A DNA stretch of 64,000 nt from Crocodylus rhombifer (GCA_038503035.1 JAVSML010024355.1:298272-362271), one strand, 5' to 3'. Positions 1-12,129 are shown, numbered from the stretch's first letter. Program-made: numbers and translations. The notes: generated by a model not told the origin, from the letters alone.

Positions 1-1284
1 ATTCCTTTGAAAAGGGTAAATGTTTTATGTATTACCAATTTTATGAATTTAAAACCTGTTGGTAAGATCAAGTCTACTGGAAACAAGTTTACAGTATTAG
101 GATCAAAAGTTAATTTGCAAATTTGTGTTATGTTTCTCCTCTTTTCCTCTAGGATAAATTATCATTCCAGAAAATAAAAAGTCTATGTAGTACCTGAAAA
201 ATATAGAGAGATAAATGGGTTGTTCCTGTCTCTTAAGAGAGAGTTGAAAAAGAAGATTAGCCTTTAAAGTGTAAGTTTAGGCTACTGAACTCTATTTCAC
301 AGTTACAGGTGACAATTTATAGGCCATGGTAATAAAACCATGTATAAACTAAGACAGGGAATGTGCTAGAAAATGACTGGGACATTTCTGTGTGTAAAGA
401 TCAGGCTTTGGCAGTGCAGTTTACACTAATTTGGTGCAGGCTCCGAGGACAAAGAAATATAGGCTATTGTAACAAAGAAAAGTATGCAAATGATGGAAAG
501 AAAGAAGTGTGTACTGATACTTTCTTCAAAGAAGAAGGTTACACTACAGAAATAATTTGTGACTTTCCATTCATTTTAGAGAAGCCACAACTAAGAAAGC
601 TGAGCAGACAGCAACAGTGGCAATATGCTCAAAAAAGTTTACTAATACTAATCAGTTTGAAGAACATATTTAACTGAAAATGTTAATGTAATGCACACAG
701 TACAGTATAGGAATTTTTTGAGCGACAAGCCACATTGAGCCTAGAATTGCAATTAGTAGTGGGCAAAGTATTTTTTACCCAATATCTTTCCTTGCCATAG
801 TCCCCTATTTCAGCCTTTTACCACTTTATTGGGACAATTCTCATTTCTTTGCAGAAATACTGTAAGACACTAGACACTTAATGTAACTGCAGAAGTGACC
901 ATGGTAGAAAATATACTTTATTTCACCATATCACTTTAGAGAACCGGGCTAATTAAATGTGCTCTTACTCCATGTGTGTTCATTTATCCTGCAAGGCTTT
1001 AAAAACTCGAGGTTGGAGATGCTACAGATCATAATTTAGGACCTTTTAGACCTTCATTGGTTCTATAATGTAGTATTTTTAAAGTGTGGCTTAAGTAATT
1101 TTGTTTTAATGAGCAACACTTTTGCTGAAAGTGAGAGTCAGGGTATGTAAATGGACAGTCACAGTCTTCTTGTAAGAAAAATAAAGTATTTAAATGTTAA
1201 TTTGGTATGTGTAGGAATCTCTAGCTGATGTTGTAATTTTTCTTCCGCTTTTCAAATAGGAACCTTGTCCTATGTGGCAAAAAG
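1..1284. other. AFF3 intron, no recognisable feature
   Basis: AT-rich unique-looking sequence. The only longer reading frame (363-677) has no recognisable domain and no splice context, so I regard it as chance. The next AFF3 coding exon, downstream on the minus strand, should lie beyond base 1. Confidence 0.6.
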
Positions 1285-1998
1285 CTGGGTTCATACATCA
1301 TTAGTCTAAGGAAGAAAAGACTGAAAGGGGATTTCATACCATCTGTCAAGTACCTGAAGGGTGGTTCACCCAAAGAGGACGGAGCTAGAGTGTTCTCAGT
1401 GGTGGCAGATGACAGAACAAGGAGCAACAGTCTCAAGTTGCAGCAAGGGAAGTTTAGGCTAGATACTAGGAAAACATTTCTGACTAGAAGGGCAGTAAAA
1501 CACTGGAACAGGTTACCCAAATTGGTTGGGGAACCCCATCCTTGGAGACCTGGCTAGACAAAACCTCGGCTGGGATGATCTAGTTGGGGATGGTCCTGCT
1601 TTGAGCAAGGGGTTGGACTAGATCAGAGGTTCCCAACCCCTTGGCCACAGCCTGGTATCAGGCCGTGAAGGGTTGGTTGCTGGTCTGCAGGAGGATTGGC
1701 TGCTGGACCGGAAGTCTGGAAGTGACGCCATACTGTGGAGTGGCAGTCAACCCTTTTTAATACTAAGTATACTTTATATTAAGTATAAAAAAAGGTTGGC
1801 TGCTGCTCTGCAGTATGCGGTCACTCCTAGACTGCAGTTTGCCGGTCCTCATTTTGCCAGTCTATGGTCACTTCTGGTCTGTGGACCTTTTTGTGGCCTC
1901 TTCCGGTCCACAGTTTGCCAGTTCATGATCTAAAAAGTTTGGGAACCCCTGGGTTAGATGACCTGGTAAGGTTGCGTCCAACCTTAATTTTCTATGAT
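1285..1998 (+). mobile_element. CR1 LINE 3' fragment, interrupted
   Basis: The sequence reads like the 3' end of a CR1 ORF2 and its 3' UTR: the AAGAGAAGACTGAGAGGGG-like block near 1310, the CTCAAGTTGCAGCAAGGGAAG-like block near 1432-1455, the AAAACACTGGAACAGGTTACC-like block near 1497, and a tail ending in TTCTATGATTC at 1998. It is split by a short hAT-like element (1624-1951). The copy is diverged, with no long open frame, so it is an old 5'-truncated insertion. Confidence 0.85.
1624..1951. mobile_element. Short non-autonomous hAT-like element inside CR1
   Basis: The ends are imperfect inverted repeats: CAGAGGTTCCCAACC at the left, and GGGAACCCCTG at the right, which is the reverse complement of CAGGGGTTCCC. 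They are flanked by an 8-bp imperfect duplication, GACTAGAT at 1616-1623 and GGTTAGAT at 1952-1959. The CR1 sequence resumes directly after it. CAG-type ends with 8-bp duplications are characteristic of hAT transposons. At 328 bp it is too short for a transposase. Confidence 0.75.
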
Positions 1999-2597
1999 TC
2001 CCGGGGACTAAGGCTAACATAACCAGAGGGTACCGCAGCCTCTTTAGCACTGCAACTACTTTAAGAAGGATTACCAAGTGGCTAGATGTTAGGGTGCAAC
2101 TGGAGAGACTTAGGTTTCATTTCCCACTGTGCTACAGACCTTACACGTGACCTTAGGCAAACTGCTTAGGGTATATCCACACTGCAGACTTCAGCACTGC
2201 AGACACCCAAAGTACAAAAAACAGTCTAGCTGCAGCAACACGGGGTAATTTGTCCATGCTGCTGAGGCCAGACTTTTCTTAATGCCCAAGCTAGCACATT
2301 TAGAGGCAGTTTGGGTATCACTATACTAAGCAGTAGTCTCCAGGATTCACATATCCTTGGTCAGTCTGTGCCATAACTTCCCTCCTGTAAATTGGAGATA
2401 TTAGCCCTTCTCTACCTCACATTAGGGGCTCATGTTAAAGACATGAAGTGCTATGGTAATGGGAGTCATATAATACCAGAGGACTGGAGGGTAATATAAA
2501 GGTGAGGGACCACGGGAGAACTAGAGGGAAGAAAGGAAATTTTATGAACTTATGTGTTGCCTTTTCACTATAAAATTGCTAATCTGAATGCATTTGA
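1999..2597. other. AFF3 intron
   Basis: No gene is seen. The string at 2169-2181 resembles the terminal motif of the PIF-like short element at 11286, but I could not find a matching second end. Confidence 0.4.
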
Positions 2598-3026
2598 TGG
2601 GGCATGTCCCCAAGAGCACACGTGTGGTCCGTGGCACTGCAAATAACACGCGCCACACATGCAGGCATTTTCTGCATTGCTAATTTGTAGCATGGTGGGT
2701 ATTTTTGACAGTAGGAGATCCTGGTGTAAAAAAAAAACTATGCCAGAAAAAGCAGGGCAGTGCATGTGGCTGCAGCATGCGGCGACCGGAAACTGGATCT
2801 GAGTGCTCCTCTGCACACCCGGATCACTGCTGCTGGAGCCTGGGAGGCCCCCAGGAGCTCAGGTGCTGGTTTCTGCCTCCCTTACCTCACCCAGGGCAAC
2901 TTGCCGTGCACCAGACTGCACGTGCAGGGGCATTTCGCAGGGACAACTAGCTGTGGTACAAATACATGCTGCTGCTAATTGTCCCTGGGGAACACACGTT
3001 CCCACTCACGGGGGTGTGCCCAGTGT
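2598..3026. repeat. Possible GC-rich foldback element
   Basis: A GC-rich block set in AT-rich intron. Its left end (GGGGCATGTCCCC then GCACACGTGTGG) and the reverse complement of its right end (GGGCACACCCCCG then GGAACGTGTG) are imperfect inverted repeats. This matches the style of the other GC-rich foldback elements in the window. No target duplication was identified and the limits are approximate. Confidence 0.35.
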
Positions 3027-4229
3027 GTTTTTATTTCTTGGAACTGTGAAATAAACCCTACAGCATAACTAGCTCAATCACTTCCATGCATGTCCGATCA
3101 TGATAATCACTTGCTCCTTGAGAATGAACGTGCTGTGAAACATGACGTTTTGGTAACAGGAATGGTATGCCTACATCCAGTGAACCACAATAAAATATCC
3201 TATTACATGTATGATTTTCACTTTGTGTCACATATGTAACTTATACGAAAAAAACAAGTTGAATGCAGATTCTTCAACATACAAAAGATATTTGAGTTTC
3301 TTTCTCATGTTTTTTCCAGTATGATGATTTTTTCAGCTCCCATAGTGCTGAATAAAGACTTATTTATAAATGAATTCAATAAAAGTTAATGATTATTTTG
3401 AATTAGAAGTTATATAAATTACAAAGTACTTCAGTGTAGTGCACCCACACTATAAAACACAATAGAAAAAGATTTGTTAGGTTTATCAATGAGCCACATA
3501 TATTAAGCTTTGTGCAACTGAACTGTAAGATACATGACTAAAATTGGTTGCTGGAAACTGCTCAGGATTGATATGACAGATTGTAGTATCGCTGCTTGTC
3601 CAAATCTATGCAAAGAAATAGGTGGATATTTTCATCATTCATATTGCGTCTTGAGTCTTTTGGAAATTTAGCTATTTTTATCACCATACGGAATTGTGTG
3701 TTTTGAGCAGTTATACAAAATACACCACTTGTAATCTTTAAAGTATCCTGTCCAGAATATACTTGGGAGTGGGGTTCTCTGGGCATCAACTCAAATACTT
3801 TCTTTACCTTTTCCTTTGTTCATATAGATTATTACATTTAAATTCAGATATAAACAAGTTTTAAATTTGAATCTCATGACACTGAAATGGAGAAAAAGAG
3901 GTCAAAGGATTGTAGTCTATTTGAACAAATGCCCAGAACATAATACCTAAGAATATAGTAATGTCTCAGCTGATAATGCCATTGTTGCTGTAATTATTCC
4001 CTCCAGAATCTTAGCACTTGAACTCACAGCTTTTTGTGTAATAGAACAAAAATATGTCAGGAGCCGTTACCTTGTTCATTAAACCAAAAGGAGAACAAAC
4101 ACATTCAGATAATTTTACACATAACATGATAATTAAAAAAGTCTGTCCCATTAAATGCCAAATTATACACTGCATTAAGATTCAATTAGTTGTAGAGACT
4201 GAGTTTTAAATGATAAGGAGAATGCATAC
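3027..4229. other. AFF3 intron, nothing recognised
   Basis: AT-rich intron immediately downstream (in AFF3 direction) of the exon at 4230-4354. The minus-strand frame at 3562-3789 has no recognisable domain or exon boundaries. Confidence 0.5.
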
Positions 4230-4354
4230 CTATTTTCATTTATGTTGCAATGATTTGCTGTTGAAATACTTTGGGCAGAGGCAATTAATCGTGAAGAACA
4301 CTCTCGCTCTAAATGAGGCTTCTTGCTCTCCCTGTGCTCCTCTTCATTTTCACA
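4230..4354 (-). CDS. AFF3: AFF3 coding exon (after the large central exon)
   Basis: A 125-bp internal exon of AFF3, a nuclear AF4/FMR2-family scaffold of super-elongation-type complexes that recruits P-TEFb. On the minus strand a pyrimidine-rich tract ends in TTCATTCAG directly before the exon (first base 4354), and the donor AG|GTATGC follows base 4230. The 41 codons read CENEEEHRESKK at the start, then SSRLIAS and ANHCNINEN. From family knowledge these align to the segment following SKRKRK in vertebrate AFF3 (CDNEDDYREIKK, SSRLATS, ANHCNMNIN). It begins in phase 0, fitting the phase-0 end of the exon at 6715-7758, and ends with two bases of a split codon. It encodes part of the polar linker between the AF9/ENL-binding motif and the C-terminal homology domain. 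No stop or frameshift. Confidence 0.9.
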
Positions 4355-6714
4355 CTGAATGAAGAGAAAAACGATCATCTATTGCATTTGATAGATGGCA
4401 CTAGATCTGTCTACACAACCACAGGATGCTGGGTATTACAGAAAATGAAAGTCTGTATTTGGGTGTACTATACACCTTACAGACTTCTAACAAGATAGCT
4501 AGCTGTGCTAGTATGAAGTCAGACAGAAGAAGCCTTGCTCGTGAAAGCCTATGCACCTCAGGTTCAGTTATTCTACATATGCATTTCTACCCTGTCTTCT
4601 GCTTTAACAAGATCATCCCAAAAGACTTAAAATCGAAAGAGACAACATTCAAAAGCATAGGGAAGAGAATACAATTTAAAAAAATGTTTTGGGCATTTTA
4701 TGCCTCCTTTTTGCTTATTTCTTCTACATTTTTCTTTTACTCCTTCTTAAATCTCACACCTGTTCACTATATTTTTCCTGTCTCTCCCTCATTGTTCCCT
4801 GAATCCTTTGTTTCCCACTGTTCCTCTTTGTGTCCATCCTAAATTCCCCAAGCTTTAATCTCTTTCTTTGTGTTCCCACAACCCCCTTCAAGCTCTTACT
4901 GGTTTCCTGACTTGCCTGTCTCTTCAGTGTGCCATGTATGCTTTATGTCTCTAGTTTATCCATAATTTGGAAGACACTGTATTGCCCATAATAGAAGAAG
5001 TTTGTTTCTTCTTTTGCCTTTGTATCATTTCATCATTTTATATGTATTTGTATTATGTAAATGAAATCTATTTATACAGTGCACCTTAAGAATTTACAAG
5101 GCTGACACTGATCTGTAATGAGCAAAGTCCTGGTTCCTTGGGTATGTAGCCTCACACCACATTTTCTGTCACTCCTTGAGCATTCCTGTTTTCTCACCCA
5201 TCACTGTGAACTGTACAATTGCTACATTGCATACTAAGTCCTGGCCAATGTACTCAGACAAATTCCTTTGAAATTATGGCAGTGTTGGAGTGATGTTGCA
5301 GCCATGGTGATTTGGGAATATGTGAGAGAGAAGGAATTATTTGGGTGATATCTTTTACTGGACAAACTGCATATAATTTTGAAATTACGAACACTGGGAG
5401 GAGCTCTCTGTCATGACCATACTGTGTCTAGAAAAAGCCCTGGGCAGTATATGCATAGGCAGAACTAGGTGGGGAGCAAGTAGAGCAGCAGTTTTGAGCA
5501 TTGACTTAGAGGGGGTTCCAGTATGGTCCTCTTCCCTAGAAGTTTTTGCCAGGCAAGCACAGCCCCAAGCTCAGTTGTTTATCTGAGGGCCTGTGGGGTG
5601 AAAGGAAACACCCATCATCCAGGAGGCTTAGCCATAGGAGGCACATCCCTGTGTCCTGTAGAGGTGTGGGGAGCAGCAGGAGTTGGGACAGCCAGGGCAG
5701 GTAACATTGTTGCCCAAGTGAAGAGAGCTGAGGCAGGTAAGACTCCTCTCCCTCCCCTACTTTTCCTCATGCCCCACTGCCAAATGTTCAGCACATTTCC
5801 CCCCTCCGTCCCCTGCCCCAGGCACTTGATATGCCTCTGCTCCAGAGTTCAGATTGACATTGACATAAAGGCACAGTGAAGCTGCTTTAACTGATGCCCC
5901 TCTGCAGCAAAAGGAATATACATGGGGCCTAGTTGGGGGCAGAAAGGCAAAAGGAAGAGCAGTTATTCTGCAAGTTGGAGGTGACTAGAGAACTGCCATG
6001 CTGTCACCCCACCCCAGCTGGACAGCAGTAGTGCATGTAGAGCAAGCCTGGGGCTAAATTATGACCTCAGTTATTTAGGTACAATGCCCTTGGTTAGAGG
6101 TTGCACTAGTGTAACAGAGGGAAGCTGTAGATGCCAAATGGATCATGAACTCACAAGCTCCCATAAAAGAAGTTTCTCAGTGAAGTCACAGGGATATCTG
6201 GGCTGGGAGAGCTTTATTTGCATCTCGAGAGGGACATAGTGGCTCGCTCTCCTGCCTTTCTTCCATATAAAGAGCTAATGAAACATGAAATTGACTTTGA
6301 CTAGACGACACCCACTCCACTTTAAGACAGAAGCATCACCTCCAGATGCTTAAATTCTGGGAGCTAAAAATAGCAAAGGTGCCATTTTTATGAGGCAGGA
6401 AACAGACAGAGTGCCAACAGAAAATGCTGTCATATGAGGCCCTGACTCTAGGGTAATACTGCTTTAGACTATTCCCCCCGCTAGTGCTTGAATGATTGTT
6501 TGGGTCAAAAACACACACACAGTTGAGGAGTGAGTGGTCATGAAAGATCACTTCAGAATTTCAATTCAAATGGGATATTACTATTAAATGCAGGATACAT
6601 ATATAAAGTGCATTGTTTGGCTAATCGATATATCAGAGACAAGGCAGAAAAACACAATAAACACAATTTCCCCCTGAAGATCCTACGTAATCTGAAAAAG
6701 CCCAGAAAGCCTAC
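4355..6714. other. AFF3 intron between two coding exons
   Basis: A 2,360-bp intron with GT (minus strand, at 6713-6714) and AG ends (4355-4356). A stretch near 5339-5375 (GATATCTTTTACTGGACAAA) resembles one arm of the hairpin repeat at 45789-45911, suggesting an eroded copy. A short AC run lies near 6510. No other gene was seen. The frame at 5523-5879 is not supported. Confidence 0.7.
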
Positions 6715-7758
6715 CTTGCGTTTCCTTCTAGATTTTGGTAAAACCTTTTCCGCTGGTGGGTCAATACTATTATTCTGGTGAATGCTGGCTACTTCTTTTG
6801 CTCCAGTGCTCATTGCCAATGGCTCCTCCGGTGAACGCTCTGGAATCCTGGACAAAAGAGTCAAATCAATTTTGACCCACAGTGATTTTACCTCATCACT
6901 GTCTTTCAGAGGAGACAGGAGCTCATTCCTACCAAAAGGAACCAGGGTGTAAAATTGTTCCTCCAGCTCCTTTGCTATTTCATTACTACTCCTGGCATTA
7001 ATGGAGCCAAAGGCACTGCAGCTGCTGTTGGTTTTGTTGGAGTTACTGCTCCCAGAGTCCTTCAACCTCTGGTCATTTCCAGCTGAAGCAGAGGCCGCAG
7101 TCTGAGGTTTAGGGAGAGAATATTCCTCTTGTTCGGATTCTGAATCTGAATCGGAGGAAGAGGAGGATGATGAAGACTCTGTCTCGATAAATTCCCTGGA
7201 TTTAGGTGCTGTTTTGCTTGGCCCCCGGGTACGTCTCTTTTCGCATGTAGTGACAGAGCGGGGCTCTTTCCTGTGCCCAGTTCTGTTGCTGCAGGGCCTG
7301 GCTTTAGGTTGCTCACAGATGTTATTTTCTAAAAAGCCTTGGCTCAGGGTGAGATCCTCAGATGTATGGCAGTTCAAAGCATCTCCACCAGAGGTCCTCT
7401 CTGTCCTTCTTGGCTGTTTTTTACAGATTGGCTTTCTCTGAGGACCGCTGTCTCCAGAAGCAGCAGCAACAGCAGCGGGAGGTGATTTCTGCTTCCCTCC
7501 TTTATTGCCTGGTGCTTTATTAGCAGTTCTAGGCCTCAGCTCCTCTTTGCTGGCATTCTTAATTTCTGTGTCTCTGAGGTCTGTTTGGCAAATATCTGGT
7601 AATTTCTCACACTCCTGTCCTTCCTCCTTTATCCTGCTGTAATACTGATTACTCTCCAGTCCATGGTTATCATTTTGGCTAAGAATAGGCGTTTTGTGAG
7701 GATTAACTTTATTTAGCCATTTATCCAGTTGCCACTTGTTTGATGATGGTTGTTCAGG
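6715..7758 (-). CDS. AFF3: AFF3 large central coding exon
   Basis: A 1,044-bp exon (348 codons, phase 0 at both ends). The acceptor is TTGCTTTCAG just above 7758 and the donor AAG|GTAGGC is after 6715. In order it encodes the conserved [16 protein letters not shown] block at codons about 6-21, the [10 protein letters not shown] and QKSPPAA segments, an Arg/Lys-rich stretch, KSREFIETE followed by a serine/acidic tract ([18 protein letters not shown], near 7119-7185), [20 protein letters not shown], then the motif [14 protein letters not shown] at 6841-6882, and finally KSRRKRK, a nuclear-localisation-type cluster. The [14 protein letters not shown] block corresponds to the family segment that binds the ANC1-homology domain of AF9/ENL. 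The closest family member from memory is AFF3 rather than AFF2, since NPHKxPIL, ESNQYY and SINAR are AFF3 features. It is fully open, with no damage. Confidence 0.95.
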
Positions 7759-9389
7759 CTGAAAGCAAATCAAACAAAACAGTATTTAATAAAATTCCAG
7801 CTGCAAGGCATGACTTCACTGTGTGTCTTTATATTCTTGGTGCGCCTGGGCTCTCTACATGGTCAGAGTGCAAATAACTAAATTACAGGGATTGTATTTA
7901 AAAAAAAAATCTGGCTCTGCTATTCTTATCACACAACTAAAGGCTTTAGCTCCCATATTAACCATTACTTGGTACTTTGGGATGCAAATGCAGCACCTCC
8001 AGCACACAGATGGAATCCAGGGGGAAAAAAGAGAAATGATGCAGAAGTCAAAGAGGTAGTTAAAGAGATATAGTACATTCTGTTGGCACGGCACATTTAA
8101 GTTTACTGTATTTATTGGGGTACCCAGTCATGAAGCTGAATCATAGTCCCCTGTTATTTATAGGAGCATTGATTTTAGGAATAGATATGAATCACGAATG
8201 TAGAGGCTGGGGGACACTGGGTGTGATGATATTTTCAGTTTGAATGAGGTTGGGAAGGAGGACAGCTACAGTGATTCATAATTCCTAAAGATGATTCATG
8301 CAGTGCTACTGGCACCAGCTTTACTGGGAAATGCTTCCAAGTTTCCAAATGAAAGAAAACATAATGCTGATAGAAAGACAGAAAGAAGAAAAGGGTAAAA
8401 TTCAGGCTACAGATTGAACGAAAGGGCTGGGGGTGGAAAGGTGGGAAAGAGATAGGTATTCTGTGCCTTGTAATACTGCATGAAAAATAAAAATGTTTAT
8501 AGTGAATACAAGGGAAGCTTAATTGAATTATTGAGTTAACCTTATTGGTACTATTGGTATACAGACACAAGATCACGCAAACATTTTGTGTGGGGAGATA
8601 CTGTCAGTTACTCATTTAACACACATTGAATATCAGTTAGCTTTTTTCCCCCGTGTTCCTGTCACAACATGATCAAGTTTTAAGACAGCATCTAAAATAT
8701 AATGGTGTTTGGACAGTGAAGAAGTGAGATAATTATGATTTCAAATGCAGCTATGGCTAAGACAATGCAATTTCACAATAATGTGCAAGTGCTTTCTAGT
8801 GCTTCTTGCAATCAGTAATTTGAATGAAATGAAATGAGTGGGTGTGGGACAAGATGCTAAGGCATGATGGAGCAAAATAATACCTTCAATTATATCCCTG
8901 AAGTCCCACTGGAGCTGAGGTTGGGTGTTGCCTCATTTATAAACCATGCTTTGGACTAGAGCTGGAAAAGGCCAAATTCTGACTCCACTGCAGTCAATGG
9001 TCACAATTAAAAAAGACCACAATGGGACCCAAATTTGACTCTATGTCCTATTACACTTTACATGAGTAATTTTTGTGCATGTTATGAAACCGACATGATA
9101 CAATCTTCAACTAAGTGCTGCTCTCCATTTTGCTCAGGAAGAATGTGGCCTAAGGTGTTCTCTTAGTGAATCAGCCACTACCTCCTGAGTATATACTCAG
9201 TAGCCTCAAGTGCATGTTTTCTGAAACACCTCCTAGCTTCACAACGGACATCACAAATCCTTATATCATATTTCAAACTATGTGTCTTCTCTGACCTGTA
9301 AAATATGAAAACATGTGACCAACTTCCATCCTGAGTTCTGCACAACCAAATCCATTGAATACTGGCTCCATGTTTTCCAAATTATGATT
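7759..9389. other. AFF3 intron, nothing recognised
   Basis: First part of the 7.4-kb intron between the serine-rich exon and the large exon. No repeat family or gene could be named in this stretch. Confidence 0.5.
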
Positions 9390-9419
9390 ACTGTATTTAC
9401 TTGAATGCAAGATGAGGTG
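9390..9419. repeat. DNA-transposon-like terminal motif
   Basis: The string ACTGTATTTACTTGAATGCAAG is closely matched by the reverse complement of 11885-11912. The two could be the ends of one degraded 2.5-kb DNA transposon, later invaded by CR1 and a PIF-like element, or solo ends of separate copies. Confidence 0.4.
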
Positions 9420-10451
9420 TCTTCCTCCATACAGAACAGGGGAAAAAAACCCTTGTCTTTTATTCACATGTAAGGAAATCTCATCAAATACGTCTGTCAT
9501 TAAGCTGCCGCCAAATGCAGCATGTGCCCAGTCATGGAAACCAACTATGAAGTTGTTTTAAATGCAGCCGATGAGCACGACTATAAAACACATGACCCAT
9601 ATAGGGCAAACATGCTGTTGGGAACCCTTTTTATTTTTCTGTGTGGCCCTTAAAAACAACAGGCAGTTGCTCTCCCAGGAGAAAACTGGTATTAAGTCTG
9701 GAGGTACTGCAATACCAAGCTGGTACTGAGAGGGCCAGAACCAGCCCTGATACCCTCCCCTTAGTGCCAAAAATTCTTGATCTTAGCCAAAAGATGGAAG
9801 ATGCTGATGGGAACCTACCACAAAGATACAGTCTATCTGTATAAAATATATCATAGTGCACATTGAGCACAGTCCCCCTCAGTGCTGACTTTTTTGCAAG
9901 TCATGGTAAGCCACCACACAGCATGCATGTCAACTTCCTTTTCAATCCCACAGTTAAGCTGCATCTTTCTTTCCAATTTCCAATGATTCCTGTTTCTTCA
10001 CCAGCCTTAAATGTCTGGCAAACATTACCAAATTGGGTCCCAAACAGTTTGCCCATAATCCTTCTGTTGGTCCCCCTCTCACTCTGTCACTTATGATTAG
10101 TGTGGCTCTGCCCTCCATGAGATGGAGCTGTATAAAGCTGCCCTGTGTCTCATCTGTGTACACATTTTTGGAGTATCCCAGGACTTGTGACAAGAACACC
10201 CAGGTTCAATCATAAGTGGGGGAACATGGATCCTTTGTTAGGGGGCGGTATTTGTAGTTTATACACACATAGTCAGCAGTACCGAGCTGTGGGGTCACCA
10301 TGACTTGACATGCTATTGACTCTGCTGGGGTCCAATCCAGTGTACTATATGGTAAATCATGAGCCTTTTGCCTTTGGACTAATAGTATGCATAGTTTGTA
10401 CTATATATAAATAGGCACAAAAGTTATACTTAAAAGTCTGTTTATGGAGTA
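9420..10451. other. AFF3 intron, possible interior of an old DNA transposon
   Basis: Lies between the two matching terminal motifs at 9390 and 11912. No transposase-like reading frame could be recognised. The small frames at 9558-10215 are unsupported. Confidence 0.35.
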
Positions 10452-11220
10452 GTTTCATGGTTTCATAGTCAGTAGGGTCGGAAGGGACCTGAGCAGATCA
10501 TCAAGTCTGACCCCCTGCCATGGCAGGAAAAAGTACTGGAGTCAAACAACCCGGGCAAGGTGTTCATCTAGCCTCCTCTTAAAGACCCCCAGGGTAGGAG
10601 CCAGCACCACGCCTCTTGGAAGTTGGTTCCAGATCCTAGCCGCCCTGACAGTGAAGTAGATTCAGATGTCTAGTCTGAATCTACCACCTGCCAGCTTGTG
10701 ACCGTTATTTCTAGTCACTTCTGGTAGTGCTTGGGGGAACAGGGACTCGCCCAATGCCTGCTGGTCCTCTCTGACTAGTTTGTAAATGGCCACTAGATCC
10801 CCCCCTCAGCCTTCTTTTGTGGAGGCTGAACAGGTTCAGGTCCTGTAGCCTCTCCTCATAGGGCCTGCCCTGCTTCCCCCTAATCATACGAGTGGCCCTC
10901 CTCTGGACCCTCTCCATGTTGTCCACATCCCTCCTGAAGTGCAGCACCCAGAACTGGACGCAGTACTCCAACTGCAGCCTGATCAGTGTTGCATAGAGGG
11001 GGAGGATCACCTCCTTGGACCTGCTCGAGATGCATTTGTGGATGCATGACAAGGTATGGTTGTCCTTCCTGACTGCATCCCCACACTGCCGGCCCATGTT
11101 CATCTTGGCATCAATGATGACTCCAAGATTCTTTTCTGGAGTTCCCCAGGCTGTAGGTATGCTGCTGGTTCGTCCTCCCCAGGTGCAGTACCTTGCGCTT
11201 GTCAGTGTTGAAACCCATTT
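10452..11220 (-). mobile_element. CR1 LINE 3' fragment
   Basis: Read on the minus strand, this is the C-terminal end of CR1 ORF2 and its 3' UTR. The plus strand begins with TTTCATAGTCAGTAGGGTCG (the complement of the CR1 3' terminus) and runs back to the region encoding the NTDKRKVLHLG-type motif near 11200. The translated minus strand shows LEYCVQFWVLHFRRDVDNMERVQ, shown here only as LEYCVQFW and MERVQRRATRMIRG, both hallmarks of the CR1 post-RT domain. It carries frameshifts and lacks most of the RT, so it is inactive. Confidence 0.9.
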
Positions 11221-11285
11221 AGTAGTTGTACTAAAACTTGCAGCAGTTTCAAAAATGTACTATGCCTCAATTCTGGATGAACTAA

Positions 11286-11561
11286 GGGTGCATCTACACA
11301 AGATGCTGCAGTGCTGTAGCAACACACTATGGCACTGTAGCGTCCATTGGCAAAAACTGTGATGCTACTGGTACGTCACTGTAGCAATGTGCTCCTTCAT
11401 TGTAATGTGTTGCTACAGTGACATAGCGGCCAAAAATAACCATGCACAGCAGCAAAGTGCAGTATGGACTGTTACTGTGCCATCTTTTAGTACTTCCAGA
11501 AGGAAGTACTAAATGATGGTGCAGTAACAAAGGTGCCGTATGGTCATGTGTAGATATGCCC
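11286..11561. mobile_element. Short PIF/Harbinger-like MITE
   Basis: A 276-bp element. The left end GGGTGCATCTACACA and the reverse complement of the right end GGGCATATCTACACA form 15-bp terminal inverted repeats with few mismatches. It is flanked on both sides by TAA (11283-11285 and 11562-11564). A 3-bp TWA duplication is typical of PIF/Harbinger elements. The interior has repeated TGTAGCAA/TTGCTACA motifs in opposite orientations. No coding capacity. Confidence 0.7.
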
Positions 11562-11774
11562 TAAGTCTATGGATACTATATGCAAATTACTATGGGCATG
11601 TTTATTTCAAGGTTAGTGTTTTCAAATTTGCCCCTCACTTCCATGTGCTCAGGGAGAGCAGGGTCTGACAGGAAGGGAGTGCAGGGGAGAAAAGTTGAGG
11701 CAGGGTGGGAGGCAAGAGGACTACCTGACTCCTCAGATTTATTTTCCCTTCTGTAGCAGTGGGTAGGGGACAAA

Positions 11775-11912
11775 TTCAAGGTCAACTCCCAATAATTAGA
11801 TTCTATGCCTGGAAAATCATAACGTATTTATAAATTTTCTATATATAGAATCTAATGATTGGGGAATCACCTTATATTCAGGGTCATCTTATATTCAAGT
11901 AAATATAGTATC
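11775..11912. repeat. Hairpin and terminal motif of an old DNA transposon
   Basis: Two 19-bp arms, 11788-11806 and 11845-11863, are inverted repeats with a single mismatch. They are followed by the terminal motif at 11885-11912 that matches 9390-9419 in reverse complement. Subterminal hairpins next to a terminal motif are common in non-autonomous DNA elements. Confidence 0.45.
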
Positions 11913-11974
11913 AGTTTTTAATATAGTTACTAAGCATGGGAATAGACCTATTACGTGACAACTGCCATGTCCAC

Positions 11975-12065
11975 TCATAGCATCTGATGAAGTAAGCTGT
12001 TGCTTACAAAAGCTTATGCATTTTGGATTTAGTCTATAAAGTGCAACTCTACCCTGCTTTTAGTG
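11975..12065. repeat. Ancient dispersed repeat fragment
   Basis: CATCTGATGAAGTAAGCTGT followed by ACAAAAGCTTATGC and TAGTCTATAAAGTGC matches a motif string I recognise as a widely dispersed amniote repeat. The exact family cannot be named without a library search. Confidence 0.4.
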
Positions 12066-12129
12066 TTCCTTTGCCTTCTTAAGGATATGAGATACAGCTG
12101 GGAACACGGTTCTTCTATGCACAAATTCT

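Noticed and set aside
363..677. 104-codon plus-strand frame
   Set aside because: No domain, no start context, no exon boundaries. AT-rich intron and opposite to AFF3.
3562..3789. 75-codon minus-strand frame downstream of the AFF3 exon
   Set aside because: Does not resemble the next AFF3 segment (SPISPLSD-type) and has no matching splice sites.
4426..4842. 138-codon plus-strand frame next to an AFF3 exon
   Set aside because: Starts in intron, has no recognisable family, and ends in a hydrophobic T-rich tract. Considered chance.
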